Numbered from the stretch's first letter, positions 46,195 to 55,440 are shown. The stretch: 64,000 nt of DNA from Methylophaga sulfidovorans (GCF_900114205.1 NZ_FOSH01000009.1:62001-126000); one strand, 5' to 3'. Numbers and translations are program-made. The notes: a model not told the origin generated them from the letters alone.

Positions 46195-48693
46195 TTAGAA
46201 GTTTGTTAAAGTGAATCCAATTTTTATAGTTGGACCGTATTCTTCATATTGATTGTTGTATGTACTGCTACCGGTATAAACATAGTAGTGTTCATCGGTC
46301 AGGTTTTTCGCTTCCAGGCTGATTTGTGCATTTTTGCTAATAAAGTAGCTGCTGCTGAAATCAAGAAAGACCTGATCATCGACATACTCATCATGTTGTT
46401 TATCACTAACCGCAGCCACTTCTTTTAGATAAGATGATTTGTAATTAGCAGATAAACGCATGCTGACTTTTTCATTTTCCCAACCGAGCATGACATTACC
46501 CACTCGTTTTGATTGACCGGGTAAATCGATACTGCGTTTTGTATTCTGGCCTTCAATATCCGCTTCGGAATGACTGATGGTGAAGTTGGCACCGACTAAT
46601 AAACCGTTCCAGGGCGAGGGTAACCAGCTTAATTTTTGGCTGTAGGCCAGTTCTAAGCCATAGACTTTTGCGGTATCACCATTTTTGAATGTGTTGGCTT
46701 CTTTGAAATTCTTGAATGCACCTGTGCCTGATATATCCGTTTCATACACAAAGTCAGAAATATCTTTATAGAAACCATAAGCGGAGATAGCGCCTGCATG
46801 GCCCATATAGTGTTCGATGCCTAAATCAAAGTTTTTAGCCGTCATTGGATCCAGACTAGGATCACCAAAACTGGCCTTATCACCACTTTCGATAGAAAAA
46901 CCAGGTGCCAGGGCTTCAAATGTCGGTCTGACAACGCTATTGGTCCAGGCGGCTCTTACTTGCGTATTATCATCGATGTAATAACGGGCATGGAGGCCTG
47001 GTAACCAGTTGTGGTAACTGTTTTTACTAGATATCTCCTGGAAAACATCATCGCGAATACCGGTGCCTTTAGCTTTAAAGTCCGTTTGTTCATATCGCAT
47101 ACCCGCGATAATGGTCCAGTTATCCAGATCCAGCGTATTCATTACATAGGCTGCATTGATATCTTCATTCATGACGTAGTCATTAATGCGTGATTCTTCT
47201 TTATCGATGTTGCTGTCAAAATCCAGCTTTGACAACAAATTCTTTACAGCCGAACTACTGATACCAGGCCCATAATTATTTAATGAATAATCGACATTAC
47301 TTCCAGCAAACGCAGCTAAACTGGTATCGTTCGAGCCAAAGTTTTTAAACTTCCAGGCATTGGTATCATTATCTTTTTCACGACGAGATAATTTGCCACC
47401 AAACTTCACTTGTGATGCATAGTTGTGAATAGTGAAATCGCGTGCAAGATCAAACTTTACGTTTTTCTCAGTATCAGTCGTTTTTTGTTCTTCCCACTCG
47501 ATTTTATCCAGTGAGAAACTGCTGGGATCGTAATAATCAGCCCCGGCAAATAATTTTGGTTTTGATGTGCCTGTGAATCCGACATTATCGAAGCCGCCTT
47601 CGAATTTGGCTCCACCTATATGACCAGGTGTATCCTCACTTGCACGGCTATAACCAATTTGGCCATCAATCTTCCATAAACCAATGGTTTTTTCACCACC
47701 AAAAACATACGATTGAATTTCTTGTGTTTCTTTACGATCTTTTAATTCACGATATCCGGTTGCCCCATTGCCAGATTCACTTGGCAGTTGTGGGTTATCA
47801 AACTCCATACCTGCTGCATTACGAGTTTCTGTATCGGTGAAACGACTATATAAAGTACGTAAGTAATAGTTTGTGTAAATATCAGCTTTATAATCGAAGT
47901 TAACCCCTAAACCTAAGCGTTCACGTTCAATTTCATAATCACGTTGTTCGAGTTCTTCCAGACGTGGCTGACCATCAAATTTCCATTTACCACCTGTTTC
48001 TACATTATCTGAACCAAACTTACGTTTTTGCCAACTTAATGCGGCAGCTACGCCGAAGTTATCAACGCCATCGCCGATGCTAAAGATATTACTCACTGCA
48101 CCAGAGCCTTTGGGGCTGGTTTTATCGATATTGTCATCGTGGCTGCCTTCAGCTGAGAGGGTGTAGAACAAGCCGTCATGATCAAATGCCGATAAACTTT
48201 TAACGTTAATGGTGCCACCGAGTGAGTTCGCGTCCATATCTGGTGTCAGCGTTTTGACCACAGACAATGACTGGATTAATTCACTGGGCAATACATCAAG
48301 CGCAACCGCACGGGTGCCACTTTCGGGGGACGGCACATTGGTACCATTGATATTGACGGCATTAAGCTCAGGAGCCAGACCACGAACTGTGACAAAGCGG
48401 CCTTCGCCCTGATCGTTCTCAACTGAGACACCTGGCAAACGTTCTAACGCTTCAGCAGCATTATCATCAGGTAACTGGCCGATGCCATCGGCATGTACAA
48501 CACTTTCAATGCTATTTGAATTACGTTGTTCTTTCAGGGCTTCATCAATCTGTACTGCCTGACCGATGACGCGTACTTTTTCCAGATTGATATCATCATC
48601 TGCATAAGCAGAGTTCATAACACTGGCGATACCGAGTGCAATCAAACTGAGTTTGAAATTCGGTCGCTCAATATTTCTGTCTATTGTTTTCAT
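46195..48693 (-). CDS. TonB-dependent outer-membrane receptor
   Basis: Receptor of 832 residues. The signal peptide ends near NSAYADD. A plug domain spans about 25-165 (ADGIGQLPDDNAAEALERLPGVSV, VTVRGLAPELNAVNINGT, SLGGTINVKSLSAFD) and a beta-barrel follows to the terminal aromatic residue in KIGFTLTNF. It belongs to the Xanthomonas/Caulobacter type of TonB receptor. I use ATG 48693 because AAGGG lies six bases before it; an ATG at 48711 lacks such a site. Context (phytase, PhoX, Pho box) suggests that it imports phytate or another organophosphate. Confidence 0.9.
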   Translation of the reverse strand: MKTIDRNIERPNFKLSLIALGIASVMNSAYADDDINLEKVRVIGQAVQIDEALKEQRNSNSIESVVHADGIGQLPDDNAAEALERLPGVSVENDQGEGRFVTVRGLAPELNAVNINGTNVPSPESGTRAVALDVLPSELIQSLSVVKTLTPDMDANSLGGTINVKSLSAFDHDGLFYTLSAEGSHDDNIDKTSPKGSGAVSNIFSIGDGVDNFGVAAALSWQKRKFGSDNVETGGKWKFDGQPRLEELEQRDYEIERERLGLGVNFDYKADIYTNYYLRTLYSRFTDTETRNAAGMEFDNPQLPSESGNGATGYRELKDRKETQEIQSYVFGGEKTIGLWKIDGQIGYSRASEDTPGHIGGAKFEGGFDNVGFTGTSKPKLFAGADYYDPSSFSLDKIEWEEQKTTDTEKNVKFDLARDFTIHNYASQVKFGGKLSRREKDNDTNAWKFKNFGSNDTSLAAFAGSNVDYSLNNYGPGISSSAVKNLLSKLDFDSNIDKEESRINDYVMNEDINAAYVMNTLDLDNWTIIAGMRYEQTDFKAKGTGIRDDVFQEISSKNSYHNWLPGLHARYYIDDNTQVRAAWTNSVVRPTFEALAPGFSIESGDKASFGDPSLDPMTAKNFDLGIEHYMGHAGAISAYGFYKDISDFVYETDISGTGAFKNFKEANTFKNGDTAKVYGLELAYSQKLSWLPSPWNGLLVGANFTISHSEADIEGQNTKRSIDLPGQSKRVGNVMLGWENEKVSMRLSANYKSSYLKEVAAVSDKQHDEYVDDQVFLDFSSSYFISKNAQISLEAKNLTDEHYYVYTGSSTYNNQYEEYGPTIKIGFTLTNF

Positions 48694-48729
48694 AACTACC
48701 CTTGTCGTCATAGTGGTTTGATGGCGGCA

Positions 48730-48763
48730 AGTGTATGGAGGCTAAATGACAGTTAGATGACAG
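48730..48763 (-). promoter_or_regulatory. Pho box and -10 element driving the receptor-phytase-exbBD-tonB-phoX operon
   Basis: On the minus strand CTGTCATCTAACTGTCAT (48763 to 48746) is two perfect CTGTCAT units at an 11-base period, the PhoB consensus. Ten bases further on lies TACACT (48735-48730) as a -10 element, the spacing of PhoB-activated promoters, where the box replaces the -35. Transcription would start about 30 bases before the receptor ATG. Confidence 0.85.
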
Positions 48764-48985
48764 TAAAAATTTAAAATGTTTGAAATCAATAACTTATAAA
48801 CACTTTCTGTTAGCCGTTGAGCTGATATGACTTAGGGTTTATAAAGATTTTCAATGCTGAGCTATACTGAGTTATGACTAGGTAAGTCCTATGGAAACAA
48901 TGAGATACCTGTTTTTTTATAACTGACAACAGCCTAGAAAAATAAAAAAATAACCATTTTTTGTGAGCTGATTTGACTGCACAGA

Positions 48986-49019
48986 TTGTCATGAGTCTGT
49001 CATTTTTTTCGCGTAGTGT
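48986..49019 (+). promoter_or_regulatory. Second Pho box, divergent, driving the degenerate GGDEF gene
   Basis: TTGTCATGAGTCTGTCAT at 48986-49003 has one mismatch to two CTGTCAT units at an 11-base period. TAGTGT (49014-49019) lies exactly ten bases downstream as a weak -10. The predicted start is about 15 bases before the gene at 49041. Confidence 0.7.
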
Positions 49020-49040
49020 CGCCGACATTCGACTAATTCA

Positions 49041-49979
49041 ATGAGTCTGAGCTTGGTTAAATCAATGAAAAAAAGACCCTTTTTAAACACCTCGTATTTC
49101 TCAGGCCTTTTGCTAACCGTTATTACTGGCTTCACTATTATGAGAAGCTGGGGAGAGGTAAAAAGCATATCGGCAATTAACTGGCTCGATGTTATGTCAG
49201 AAGGAGGTATGGTTTTGTTGGCCTGCTTCTGGCTGGCATTATTGTTACGTAGTCGACCAGCAGGAAGAGTCACACAGTTATTAGCATTGGGTTTATGTGG
49301 GATTGTTTTTTCATGGTCCATGGATTTCTTAGACGAATTCATTCATATGCCTTCGACATTAATCTGGCATAACTGGCTGGAGAGTATGCCGATTCCCTTT
49401 GCATTAATTCTGTTAAGTATTGGTATTTATCACTGGCATCAGGAAGAGATTGCTATTAGTGCTCAAATGGTAAAACGTGAGCGTTATTTCCGTGAGCATC
49501 GTTTATTTGACAAGCTCATTCCCATCGGTGGTGCAGCCTATCTTAAAAAGCAGCTCAAATTATCCCTCAGTGAAAGCAAAAAACAGCAGCAACCACTGGC
49601 TTTAATAGCGATTGATTTGGACGACTTTAACGTCATTAATCGTTTGTATGGGGTAGAGGAAGGTGATCATATACTGCAACTGGTTAGCCAGTTATTACTG
49701 CTGAATCTTCGTGATGAAGATTTAATCTGTCGTTTGGCAGGAGATCGTTTTATTATCTTGCTGCACAATACTAATGAAACAGAAGCAAAGCAGTTAAGTC
49801 TCGATCTGCAAAATGCCGTGGCCAGTTTTGCCTATCGCACCAAAACCCACCATCAGCGCGTTTATCTGAGCGCGACAAGTGCAATCACTATGGCAAAAAC
49901 CGATGACTCTGATTCACTTATCAAACGTTTAAATTTACAGTTGAGTCAGCTTAAACAACGTTCGCTTGCTGCTAGTTAA
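49041..49979 (+). CDS. Membrane protein with degenerate GGDEF domain
   Basis: Protein of 312 residues with about four membrane helices (roughly 20-36, 54-70, 76-94 and 113-131) and a cytoplasmic GGDEF fold (about 150-305). The substrate and metal region IDLDDFNVINRLYG is kept, but the signature reads AGDRF (233-237), replacing the catalytic Glu with Arg, so diguanylate cyclase activity is doubtful. It may be a sensor or allosteric partner. It follows a Pho box and is followed by an AraC regulator three bases later, so the pair is likely induced by phosphate limitation. Confidence 0.85.
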   Translation: MSLSLVKSMKKRPFLNTSYFSGLLLTVITGFTIMRSWGEVKSISAINWLDVMSEGGMVLLACFWLALLLRSRPAGRVTQLLALGLCGIVFSWSMDFLDEFIHMPSTLIWHNWLESMPIPFALILLSIGIYHWHQEEIAISAQMVKRERYFREHRLFDKLIPIGGAAYLKKQLKLSLSESKKQQQPLALIAIDLDDFNVINRLYGVEEGDHILQLVSQLLLLNLRDEDLICRLAGDRFIILLHNTNETEAKQLSLDLQNAVASFAYRTKTHHQRVYLSATSAITMAKTDDSDSLIKRLNLQLSQLKQRSLAAS

Positions 49980-49982
49980 ATT

Positions 49983-51011
49983 ATGGCAAAACTTGTTAAA
50001 ACATTGGGGTATGAAACTGATACGCCATGCTTAGTACCGCATTATCAGCCTGCGGTATTAGTTGAGTTGACGCTTTCACGCGATGTTTCTGACTACCACT
50101 TATTAAAGGGGACACGTTTAAAGCTTGATGATTTTGAGTCGGCTGATAAACGGATTAGCCCAGATCAATACCTCAGCTTAATCAGAAACTGTCAGAAACT
50201 GACCGAAGCTGATGACATCAGTTTTTTATATGGACAACGCTTGTTACCAGGCTTTTATGGTGCGGTGAGTCAAGCGCTGCAACAAGTGACTAATTTACGT
50301 CAGGCAATTGATATTCTTTGTGACTATCACGTTATTCTGTCACCACTTTATACGCCGCGATATTATGAAAATGGCGAGGAGCTATTTTTATATTGGACTG
50401 ACAGTACGGGTAGTCATGAACAACATGCTTTTATTATTGAGTCCACTATGTCGGCATTTGTCTCCATGGTCTCATGGTTATCCGGTGAAAAAATGCCCTG
50501 GCAGTATGAATTCAGCTACGACGAGCCAGAATATATTGAACAGTATTGGGTTAACTTTGGGCAAAACATTAGCTTTAAGCAGCAGATGAACCGTTTACGT
50601 TTACCGAAACAATTTCCGGATAAACCCTGGCCTAACGCCTTTAAACTGGGCATTCACGGTGCTTTAAAAGAAAGCGATAAGCAGTTAGCAGAGGAATATA
50701 GTCAATACAGTTTTCTCGACCAACTTTATGAATATATTCAACTGCATATCAATGAACCGCTTAATCTGGATAAGGTGTCATTTGCTTTTGGAGTCAGTCC
50801 GGCATCAATGAAACGTAAGCTAAAAAAACATCACACCAGTTTTCAGCAACAACTGGATTTAGTCAGAAAGCACACAGCTATTTATTTATACGAAGTGCAA
50901 CAAATGAATAGTCAGCAAATTGCTGAATATCTTTGTTTTAATGATATGAATAATTTTCGCCGTGCTTTCAAACGTTGGACTGGTATCTCTCCTTATCATT
51001 TATTTGCATAA
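49983..51011 (+). CDS. AraC-family transcriptional regulator (Arabinose_bd type N-terminus)
   Basis: Regulator of 342 residues. The N-terminal ligand region (about 20-205) resembles the family in which CDYHVILSP and YGQRLLPG blocks occur. The C-terminal AraC helix-turn-helix is at about 245-340 (NLDKVSFAFGVSPASMKRKL, QIAEYLCFNDMNNFRRAFKRWTGISPYH). Start ATG 49983 lies just after the degenerate GGDEF gene, so the two are cotranscribed. The ligand and targets are unknown. A role in the phosphate response is inferred from the shared Pho box. Confidence 0.88.
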   Translation: MAKLVKTLGYETDTPCLVPHYQPAVLVELTLSRDVSDYHLLKGTRLKLDDFESADKRISPDQYLSLIRNCQKLTEADDISFLYGQRLLPGFYGAVSQALQQVTNLRQAIDILCDYHVILSPLYTPRYYENGEELFLYWTDSTGSHEQHAFIIESTMSAFVSMVSWLSGEKMPWQYEFSYDEPEYIEQYWVNFGQNISFKQQMNRLRLPKQFPDKPWPNAFKLGIHGALKESDKQLAEEYSQYSFLDQLYEYIQLHINEPLNLDKVSFAFGVSPASMKRKLKKHHTSFQQQLDLVRKHTAIYLYEVQQMNSQQIAEYLCFNDMNNFRRAFKRWTGISPYHLFA

Positions 51012-51153
51012 TAATTCGAAGTGGTTAACACATTTTGTTTTATTGCTTGCTTACTTAAGCTTTGCTTAATCTCGTTCAGCAAGAATTCAGTTTCGTAGGT
51101 TTATAACAGAACTGTAGCTAAGCATTAGCTCAGTCAATTTAAGGAGTCATCCT

Positions 51154-51348
51154 ATGAACAGATTAAATACTTTTCTCTCAATCAGTGCTTTAAGTTTAGC
51201 CAGTTCAGCCGCTGTAGCTGTTGCCGACGACAACAAAGGCTTTGAATCCAAAAAAGCAGATAGCATTACCAGTAGCCTTGTTGATGACCAACAACAGACG
51301 AAGAATCAAACAGATATCAATAAGTATCAAGAGTTAACCAAAAAATAA
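51154..51348 (+). CDS. Small exported protein of unknown function
   Basis: Protein of 64 residues with a signal peptide ending near VAVADD and a short polar, Gln/Asp/Lys-rich mature part of about 40 residues. It has no recognisable domain. AAGGAG precedes the start by eight bases, and a strong terminator follows the stop, so it is a complete transcription unit and likely a real gene. Confidence 0.75.
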   Translation: MNRLNTFLSISALSLASSAAVAVADDNKGFESKKADSITSSLVDDQQQTKNQTDINKYQELTKK

Positions 51349-51368
51349 CTTGCTAATGATGACCTTGT

Positions 51369-51410
51369 AACTGTTACCGATACCACTCCTCATCGGTAAC
51401 AGTTTTTTTT
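51369..51410 (+). terminator. Strong Rho-independent terminator
   Basis: Thirteen-base arms (51369-51381 and 51392-51404), a ten-base loop and a run of eight T follow the small exported protein gene by 20 bases. Confidence 0.93.
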
Positions 51411-51509
51411 ATGGCTTGTAGTAACAATCCATTTTTCTACTGTATTATCTCAACAGCACACCGACAACGACGTCTTCAATTCTGACTCAAGTGATCGGAG
51501 AAATAGATA

Positions 51510-53543
51510 ATGCGTCGTTCTGAAAAAACTACCATCAAGACTTCCTGCCCACGAGACTGTTATGACAGTTGTGGCATTTCAGCTATTGTTATTGACGGCA
51601 AAATTAACCGAGTTCTTGGTGACAGTGATCATGAAATGACCCACGGTGCACTTTGTGCCAAATGTGCCTTTGTCTATAACGGTGTCTGGATTGATCCCCA
51701 AAAACGCTTAAGCCATCCATTACGGCGTACAGGTCCTAAAGGTACACATTCATATCAGGAAGTGAGTTGGGATGAGGCCTTAAGTGATATTTCGCAACGG
51801 CTTCAGTCAATTATCGAACAGTCTGGTGTCCAATCAATTTTCCATACCCACTACACCGGGATCTGCTCGCTTATTGCTGGTAACTTTCCTTTACGTTTTT
51901 TTAATCGTCTCGGGGCGACAGAAGTGGATCCCGACACGGTCTGTAATAAGGCCGGACATGAAACATTGAGCCTGATGTTTGGTGACTCAATGAATGGCTT
52001 TGATCCCCGCACAGCAAAGGATACGGATTGCCTTATTATCTGGGGAGCCAATCCTTCTGCCAGTGCACCTCATGTGCACAAACGTTGGCTACCGGATGTT
52101 AAACAACATGCCAAAGTCATTGTGATTGATCCTATTCGCCATGAAACGGCTGATTTCGCTGATTTACATCTGCAACTCAGACCGGGAACCGACGCGCTAC
52201 TGGCGTTTGCCTTATTGCATGTTCTTGCGCGTAACGATAATTTGGACCAGGACTTTATTGCCAACTCGGTATTAGGTTGGGATGAAATTGTTGATGATAT
52301 TCATAAAACCACACCTGAAGTCGCTGCTGCGATTACTGGCCTGTCAGTCACTGATATCGAAACAGCTGCAGAATGGTTTGGCTTCGGACGGTCAATGTTG
52401 TGGTTAGGACAAGCATTACAGCGGCAAACTCACGCAGGAAATATCATGCGTTCTGCCAGTTTGTTGATTGCCGGCACAGGTAACATCGGCAAGCCCGGTA
52501 GCGGATTTTTGTATATTAATGGTTCTGAGTCTCGTCAGATTAATCTTGACTGGCTAAGTGGTGCGGCTTTGAACGCTGCTCCCGCTGAGGCTATCAGCCA
52601 TATGGATCTGGCTGAGACATTGGCCGATCCAGAAAAGAGCAAGGCCTTGTTTTCCTGGAATAATAATATTGCTGCCTCTAACCCTCAGCAGAAAGCATTA
52701 CATCAGGCGCTAAGGCGTGATGATTTATTCCATATTGCTATTGATCTGTTTCATACCGATACCACAGCTTTTGCTGACTATATCCTGCCAGCATCTTCAT
52801 TTCTTGAATTTGATGATGTCTTGTTGCCTTATTTTCACTATGACGTCTCAGCTATTAATAAAGTCATCGAACCTATCGCTGAGAGCTTACCTAATCAGGA
52901 AATATTTCGCCGTTTAGCTGCAGCAATGGGCTTTACCGATACAGCATTATTTGAGTCCGACCAAAGCCTGATTGATCAGATCTTCGAACAACTTGATATG
53001 CCCATCAGTTTTGATGAACTGAGAGAGAAGGGCAGTATGCCATGGTCTGAACAACCGCTTATTCACTATGCTGATGGTGTCTTCCCAACAGCCAGTAGCA
53101 AAATTGACGTCGCATCAGATAACTGGCTGGCAGCTGGTTTAAGCCGAAGCCCTACAGCCATTGCAGATCAATCACCAAAATCCCATTATCTACGACTTTT
53201 ATCACCAGCCGATCCTTTTCTGATGAATTTCAGTTATGGCAATGATGACAAGATTGCCATGAAAATTGGTGAAGCCACCGTTAGCATTCACCCACAAGAA
53301 CTTGCAGACAGACAACTCGTTTCAGGCCAGAAAATCACTCTGAGAAATCACTATGGCACGCTTGAGGTTGTTGTTGTCGCTAGTGATCGAGTGCCGCTCG
53401 GGGTGGCTTTATTACCGAAAGGTCGATGGCCTTCCTTGGAAAAGTCTGGCGCAAATATCAATGTTCTTAATGATGGTGCAAAGACTGATATTGGCCAAAG
53501 TAGCGCCGTACATAGTATCGAAGTTGAGCTGGTGTCAGTTTGA
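51510..53543 (+). CDS. Molybdopterin oxidoreductase, DMSO reductase family
   Basis: Soluble enzyme of 677 residues without a signal peptide. The N-terminal 4Fe-4S set is Cys13, Cys17, Cys21 and Cys49 (CPRDCYDSC ... CAKC). Bis-MGD binding regions include CLIIWGANPSASAPH and the C-terminal dinucleotide domain. Cys145 in DPDTVCNKAGH is a candidate Mo ligand. The substrate cannot be read from sequence; it is not an obvious nitrate reductase. No electron-transfer subunit lies beside it. A cysteine desulfurase gene follows 147 bases later. Confidence 0.88.
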   Translation: MRRSEKTTIKTSCPRDCYDSCGISAIVIDGKINRVLGDSDHEMTHGALCAKCAFVYNGVWIDPQKRLSHPLRRTGPKGTHSYQEVSWDEALSDISQRLQSIIEQSGVQSIFHTHYTGICSLIAGNFPLRFFNRLGATEVDPDTVCNKAGHETLSLMFGDSMNGFDPRTAKDTDCLIIWGANPSASAPHVHKRWLPDVKQHAKVIVIDPIRHETADFADLHLQLRPGTDALLAFALLHVLARNDNLDQDFIANSVLGWDEIVDDIHKTTPEVAAAITGLSVTDIETAAEWFGFGRSMLWLGQALQRQTHAGNIMRSASLLIAGTGNIGKPGSGFLYINGSESRQINLDWLSGAALNAAPAEAISHMDLAETLADPEKSKALFSWNNNIAASNPQQKALHQALRRDDLFHIAIDLFHTDTTAFADYILPASSFLEFDDVLLPYFHYDVSAINKVIEPIAESLPNQEIFRRLAAAMGFTDTALFESDQSLIDQIFEQLDMPISFDELREKGSMPWSEQPLIHYADGVFPTASSKIDVASDNWLAAGLSRSPTAIADQSPKSHYLRLLSPADPFLMNFSYGNDDKIAMKIGEATVSIHPQELADRQLVSGQKITLRNHYGTLEVVVVASDRVPLGVALLPKGRWPSLEKSGANINVLNDGAKTDIGQSSAVHSIEVELVSV

Positions 53544-53690
53544 AACCAGGCCTGATGGTCATTCACTTAATTTTCTTATCAGATAAAAAATCGTTTTAAA
53601 CGTAGCCAGTAACAGGCTTTTCTCGCTATCCTATACGGTCAACCTTTGTTGTATCTCTTCGTGTGTGACGTCGTAAATGTGGAGCAGTCA

Positions 53691-54839
53691 ATGCAAACCG
53701 GTAGTTCAATATACCTAGATTATCAGGCAACAACGCCATTAGAACCTCGCGTTGTTAGCGTTATGGCACCCTATAATCATGAGATTTTTGCTAATCCACA
53801 TTCGACAGCACATGTGTTAGGTCAGCAATCAGCGGCAGCGGTTGAGGCCGCGCGTAGCACGATTGAAAACTGTATTAATGCCTCTTCTGAAGAAGTGATT
53901 TTTACCTCTGGTGCGACAGAGTCAAACAATCAAGCGATTGCCAGTATGATATTTGGAAATACTACAGATCGCCGTGACATTCTTATCAGTGAAATTGAGC
54001 ACAAATGCATTAAAAATGCTGCCCATTTTTACGCGGCTAAATTAGGTTACAAAGTTAAAGAAATCCCGGTGCATAGCTCGGGTTTGATTGATGTTGATGC
54101 TTATCAATCTTTATTGTCTGAACAAACCTTATTGGTCTGCATTATGGCCGTCAATAATGAAATCGGCACTATTCAGGATGTAAAAAGGTTTGCTGAAATG
54201 GCCCATCAATCAGGTGCTTTATTTCATTGTGATGCCGCACAAGCACCTGAAGCTATAGATATTGATGTGAAAGACTGGAATGTCGATATGCTGAGTTTGT
54301 CTGCCCATAAAGTCTATGGTCCCAAAGGCATCGGTGCGCTTTATATTAAAAATGATCTGCAGGCAGAGCTACCACCGTTCATTCAGGGAGGAGGGCAGCA
54401 GTTTGGGATGCGTTCAGGCACCTTGGCAACGCCACTTTGTGTCGGTTTTGCTGAAGCTATGCGAATCACCAAACAAGAAGCGAAAAGTAACCGTGAAAAG
54501 TTATCGCATCTAAAACGTTTCTTTCTGCAACAGCTGGAAGAAGCGAATATTCCATTCAAACTCAATGGCACGCAAACTCAGTGCCACCCTGGTAACCTTA
54601 ATGTGCAATTCATCGGCTGCGATGCAAACAAGCTCTTAGAAAAACTCCAGCCCAATGTCTGTGCCTCTACTGGATCAGCATGTAATAGTGAAATGGTCTT
54701 GCTTTCACATGTATTAAAAGCGATTGGTCTGACAGATGAGGAAGCCGGCTCGTCATTACGTATCAGCCTGGGACGTTTTTCAGATGAATCACAAATTAAA
54801 CAAGCTGTAGCCTATATAAAAACGGCGATAGAAAAATAA
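53691..54839 (+). CDS. Cysteine desulfurase (NifS/IscS-like)
   Basis: PLP enzyme of 382 residues that mobilises sulfur from cysteine as a persulfide. The PLP lysine is Lys207 in LSAHKVYGPKG and the active Cys331 lies in STGSACNSE. I use ATG 53691, preceded by GGAG; the reading frame extends upstream but family similarity starts with SSIYLDYQATTPLE. No isc genes are near. Its neighbour is a molybdoenzyme; desulfurases supply sulfur for molybdenum cofactor maturation, so a dedicated role is possible but unproven. Confidence 0.93.
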   Translation: MQTGSSIYLDYQATTPLEPRVVSVMAPYNHEIFANPHSTAHVLGQQSAAAVEAARSTIENCINASSEEVIFTSGATESNNQAIASMIFGNTTDRRDILISEIEHKCIKNAAHFYAAKLGYKVKEIPVHSSGLIDVDAYQSLLSEQTLLVCIMAVNNEIGTIQDVKRFAEMAHQSGALFHCDAAQAPEAIDIDVKDWNVDMLSLSAHKVYGPKGIGALYIKNDLQAELPPFIQGGGQQFGMRSGTLATPLCVGFAEAMRITKQEAKSNREKLSHLKRFFLQQLEEANIPFKLNGTQTQCHPGNLNVQFIGCDANKLLEKLQPNVCASTGSACNSEMVLLSHVLKAIGLTDEEAGSSLRISLGRFSDESQIKQAVAYIKTAIEK

Positions 54840-54925
54840 TATCGCTTTGTTTGAATGTGATAACCATTTCTTAACTCTCTTCAGCGTAGTCTAAAAATCC
54901 CAATCAAATATAAGAGGGATTCACG

Positions 54926-55228
54926 ATGAAAACATTATCAACAGCACTTTTCTCAGTATTAGCCGCCATGGCTATTAGTTCGGTCACATTGGCTGATCCA
55001 GCCTCAACTGATGCAATGGCAAAACATGACAAAAAAGGGTATTTCGCTCATATTGATACCAACGGTGATGGCGTTATCACTAAAGACGAAGCCACAACTG
55101 CAGCATTAAAACGCTTTGAAAAAATGGATGCCAATGGTGATGGCCAGGTGACGAAAGAAGAAGCCAAAGCCGCCCATAAAAAATATAAAGACGAAAAACG
55201 TTCGTGCAAAGATAAAAAAGCGAAGTAA
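54926..55228 (+). CDS. Exported EF-hand protein
   Basis: Periplasmic protein of 100 residues with a signal peptide ending near TLADP. Two canonical EF-hand loops, DTNGDGVITKDE (44-55) and DANGDGQVTKEE (68-79), should bind Ca2+. The Lys-rich tail contains one Cys. The loops lack the Pro in position 2 that marks lanmodulin, so a lanthanide role is not indicated. AGAGGG precedes the ATG and a terminator follows. Confidence 0.88.
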   Translation: MKTLSTALFSVLAAMAISSVTLADPASTDAMAKHDKKGYFAHIDTNGDGVITKDEATTAALKRFEKMDANGDGQVTKEEAKAAHKKYKDEKRSCKDKKAK

Positions 55229-55251
55229 TTTCTTATCACATGCTATTTAAG

Positions 55252-55275
55252 AGGGAGTCATTGACTCCCTTTTTT
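55252..55275 (+). terminator. Terminator after the EF-hand gene
   Basis: AGGGAGTC (55252-55259) pairs with GACTCCCT (55263-55270) over a three-base loop, followed by six T. Confidence 0.9.
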
Positions 55276-55341
55276 ATTGCTTATTTTATTTTTCTCACAA
55301 AATCATACTTTTGGCTGATAGTCGCTATAACTCCATTTCAT

Positions 55342-55440
55342 TATGATCGGCGTGTTATTTAATCGGCCAAACTTGGTGTGAATCAGGGACGGAAAGCTAC
55401 AGGCCTTGTTGTTTAACAAGGTGGCTGGGTTGCACAAACG
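55342..55440 (+). promoter_or_regulatory. Cyclic-di-GMP-I (GEMM) riboswitch with upstream -10
   Basis: A -10-like TATGAT lies at 55342-55347. The aptamer runs from about 55361 to 55440. It has the conserved CAGGGACGGAAAGC core (55384-55397), a P3 hairpin CCTTGTT/AACAAGG (55404-55421) and the closing GGCTGGGTTGC (55423-55433), all in the order of GEMM-I RNAs. The Shine-Dalgarno of the next gene (AAGGA, 55442-55446) begins right after it, leaving no space for a terminator. Control is therefore probably at translation start. The gene it controls encodes a PEP-CTERM-type surface protein, a common target of this riboswitch. Confidence 0.82.

Noticed and set aside
54926-55228. Lanmodulin-like lanthanide-binding protein
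   Set aside because: Only two EF-hands, both plain calcium type, without the Pro at loop position 2.
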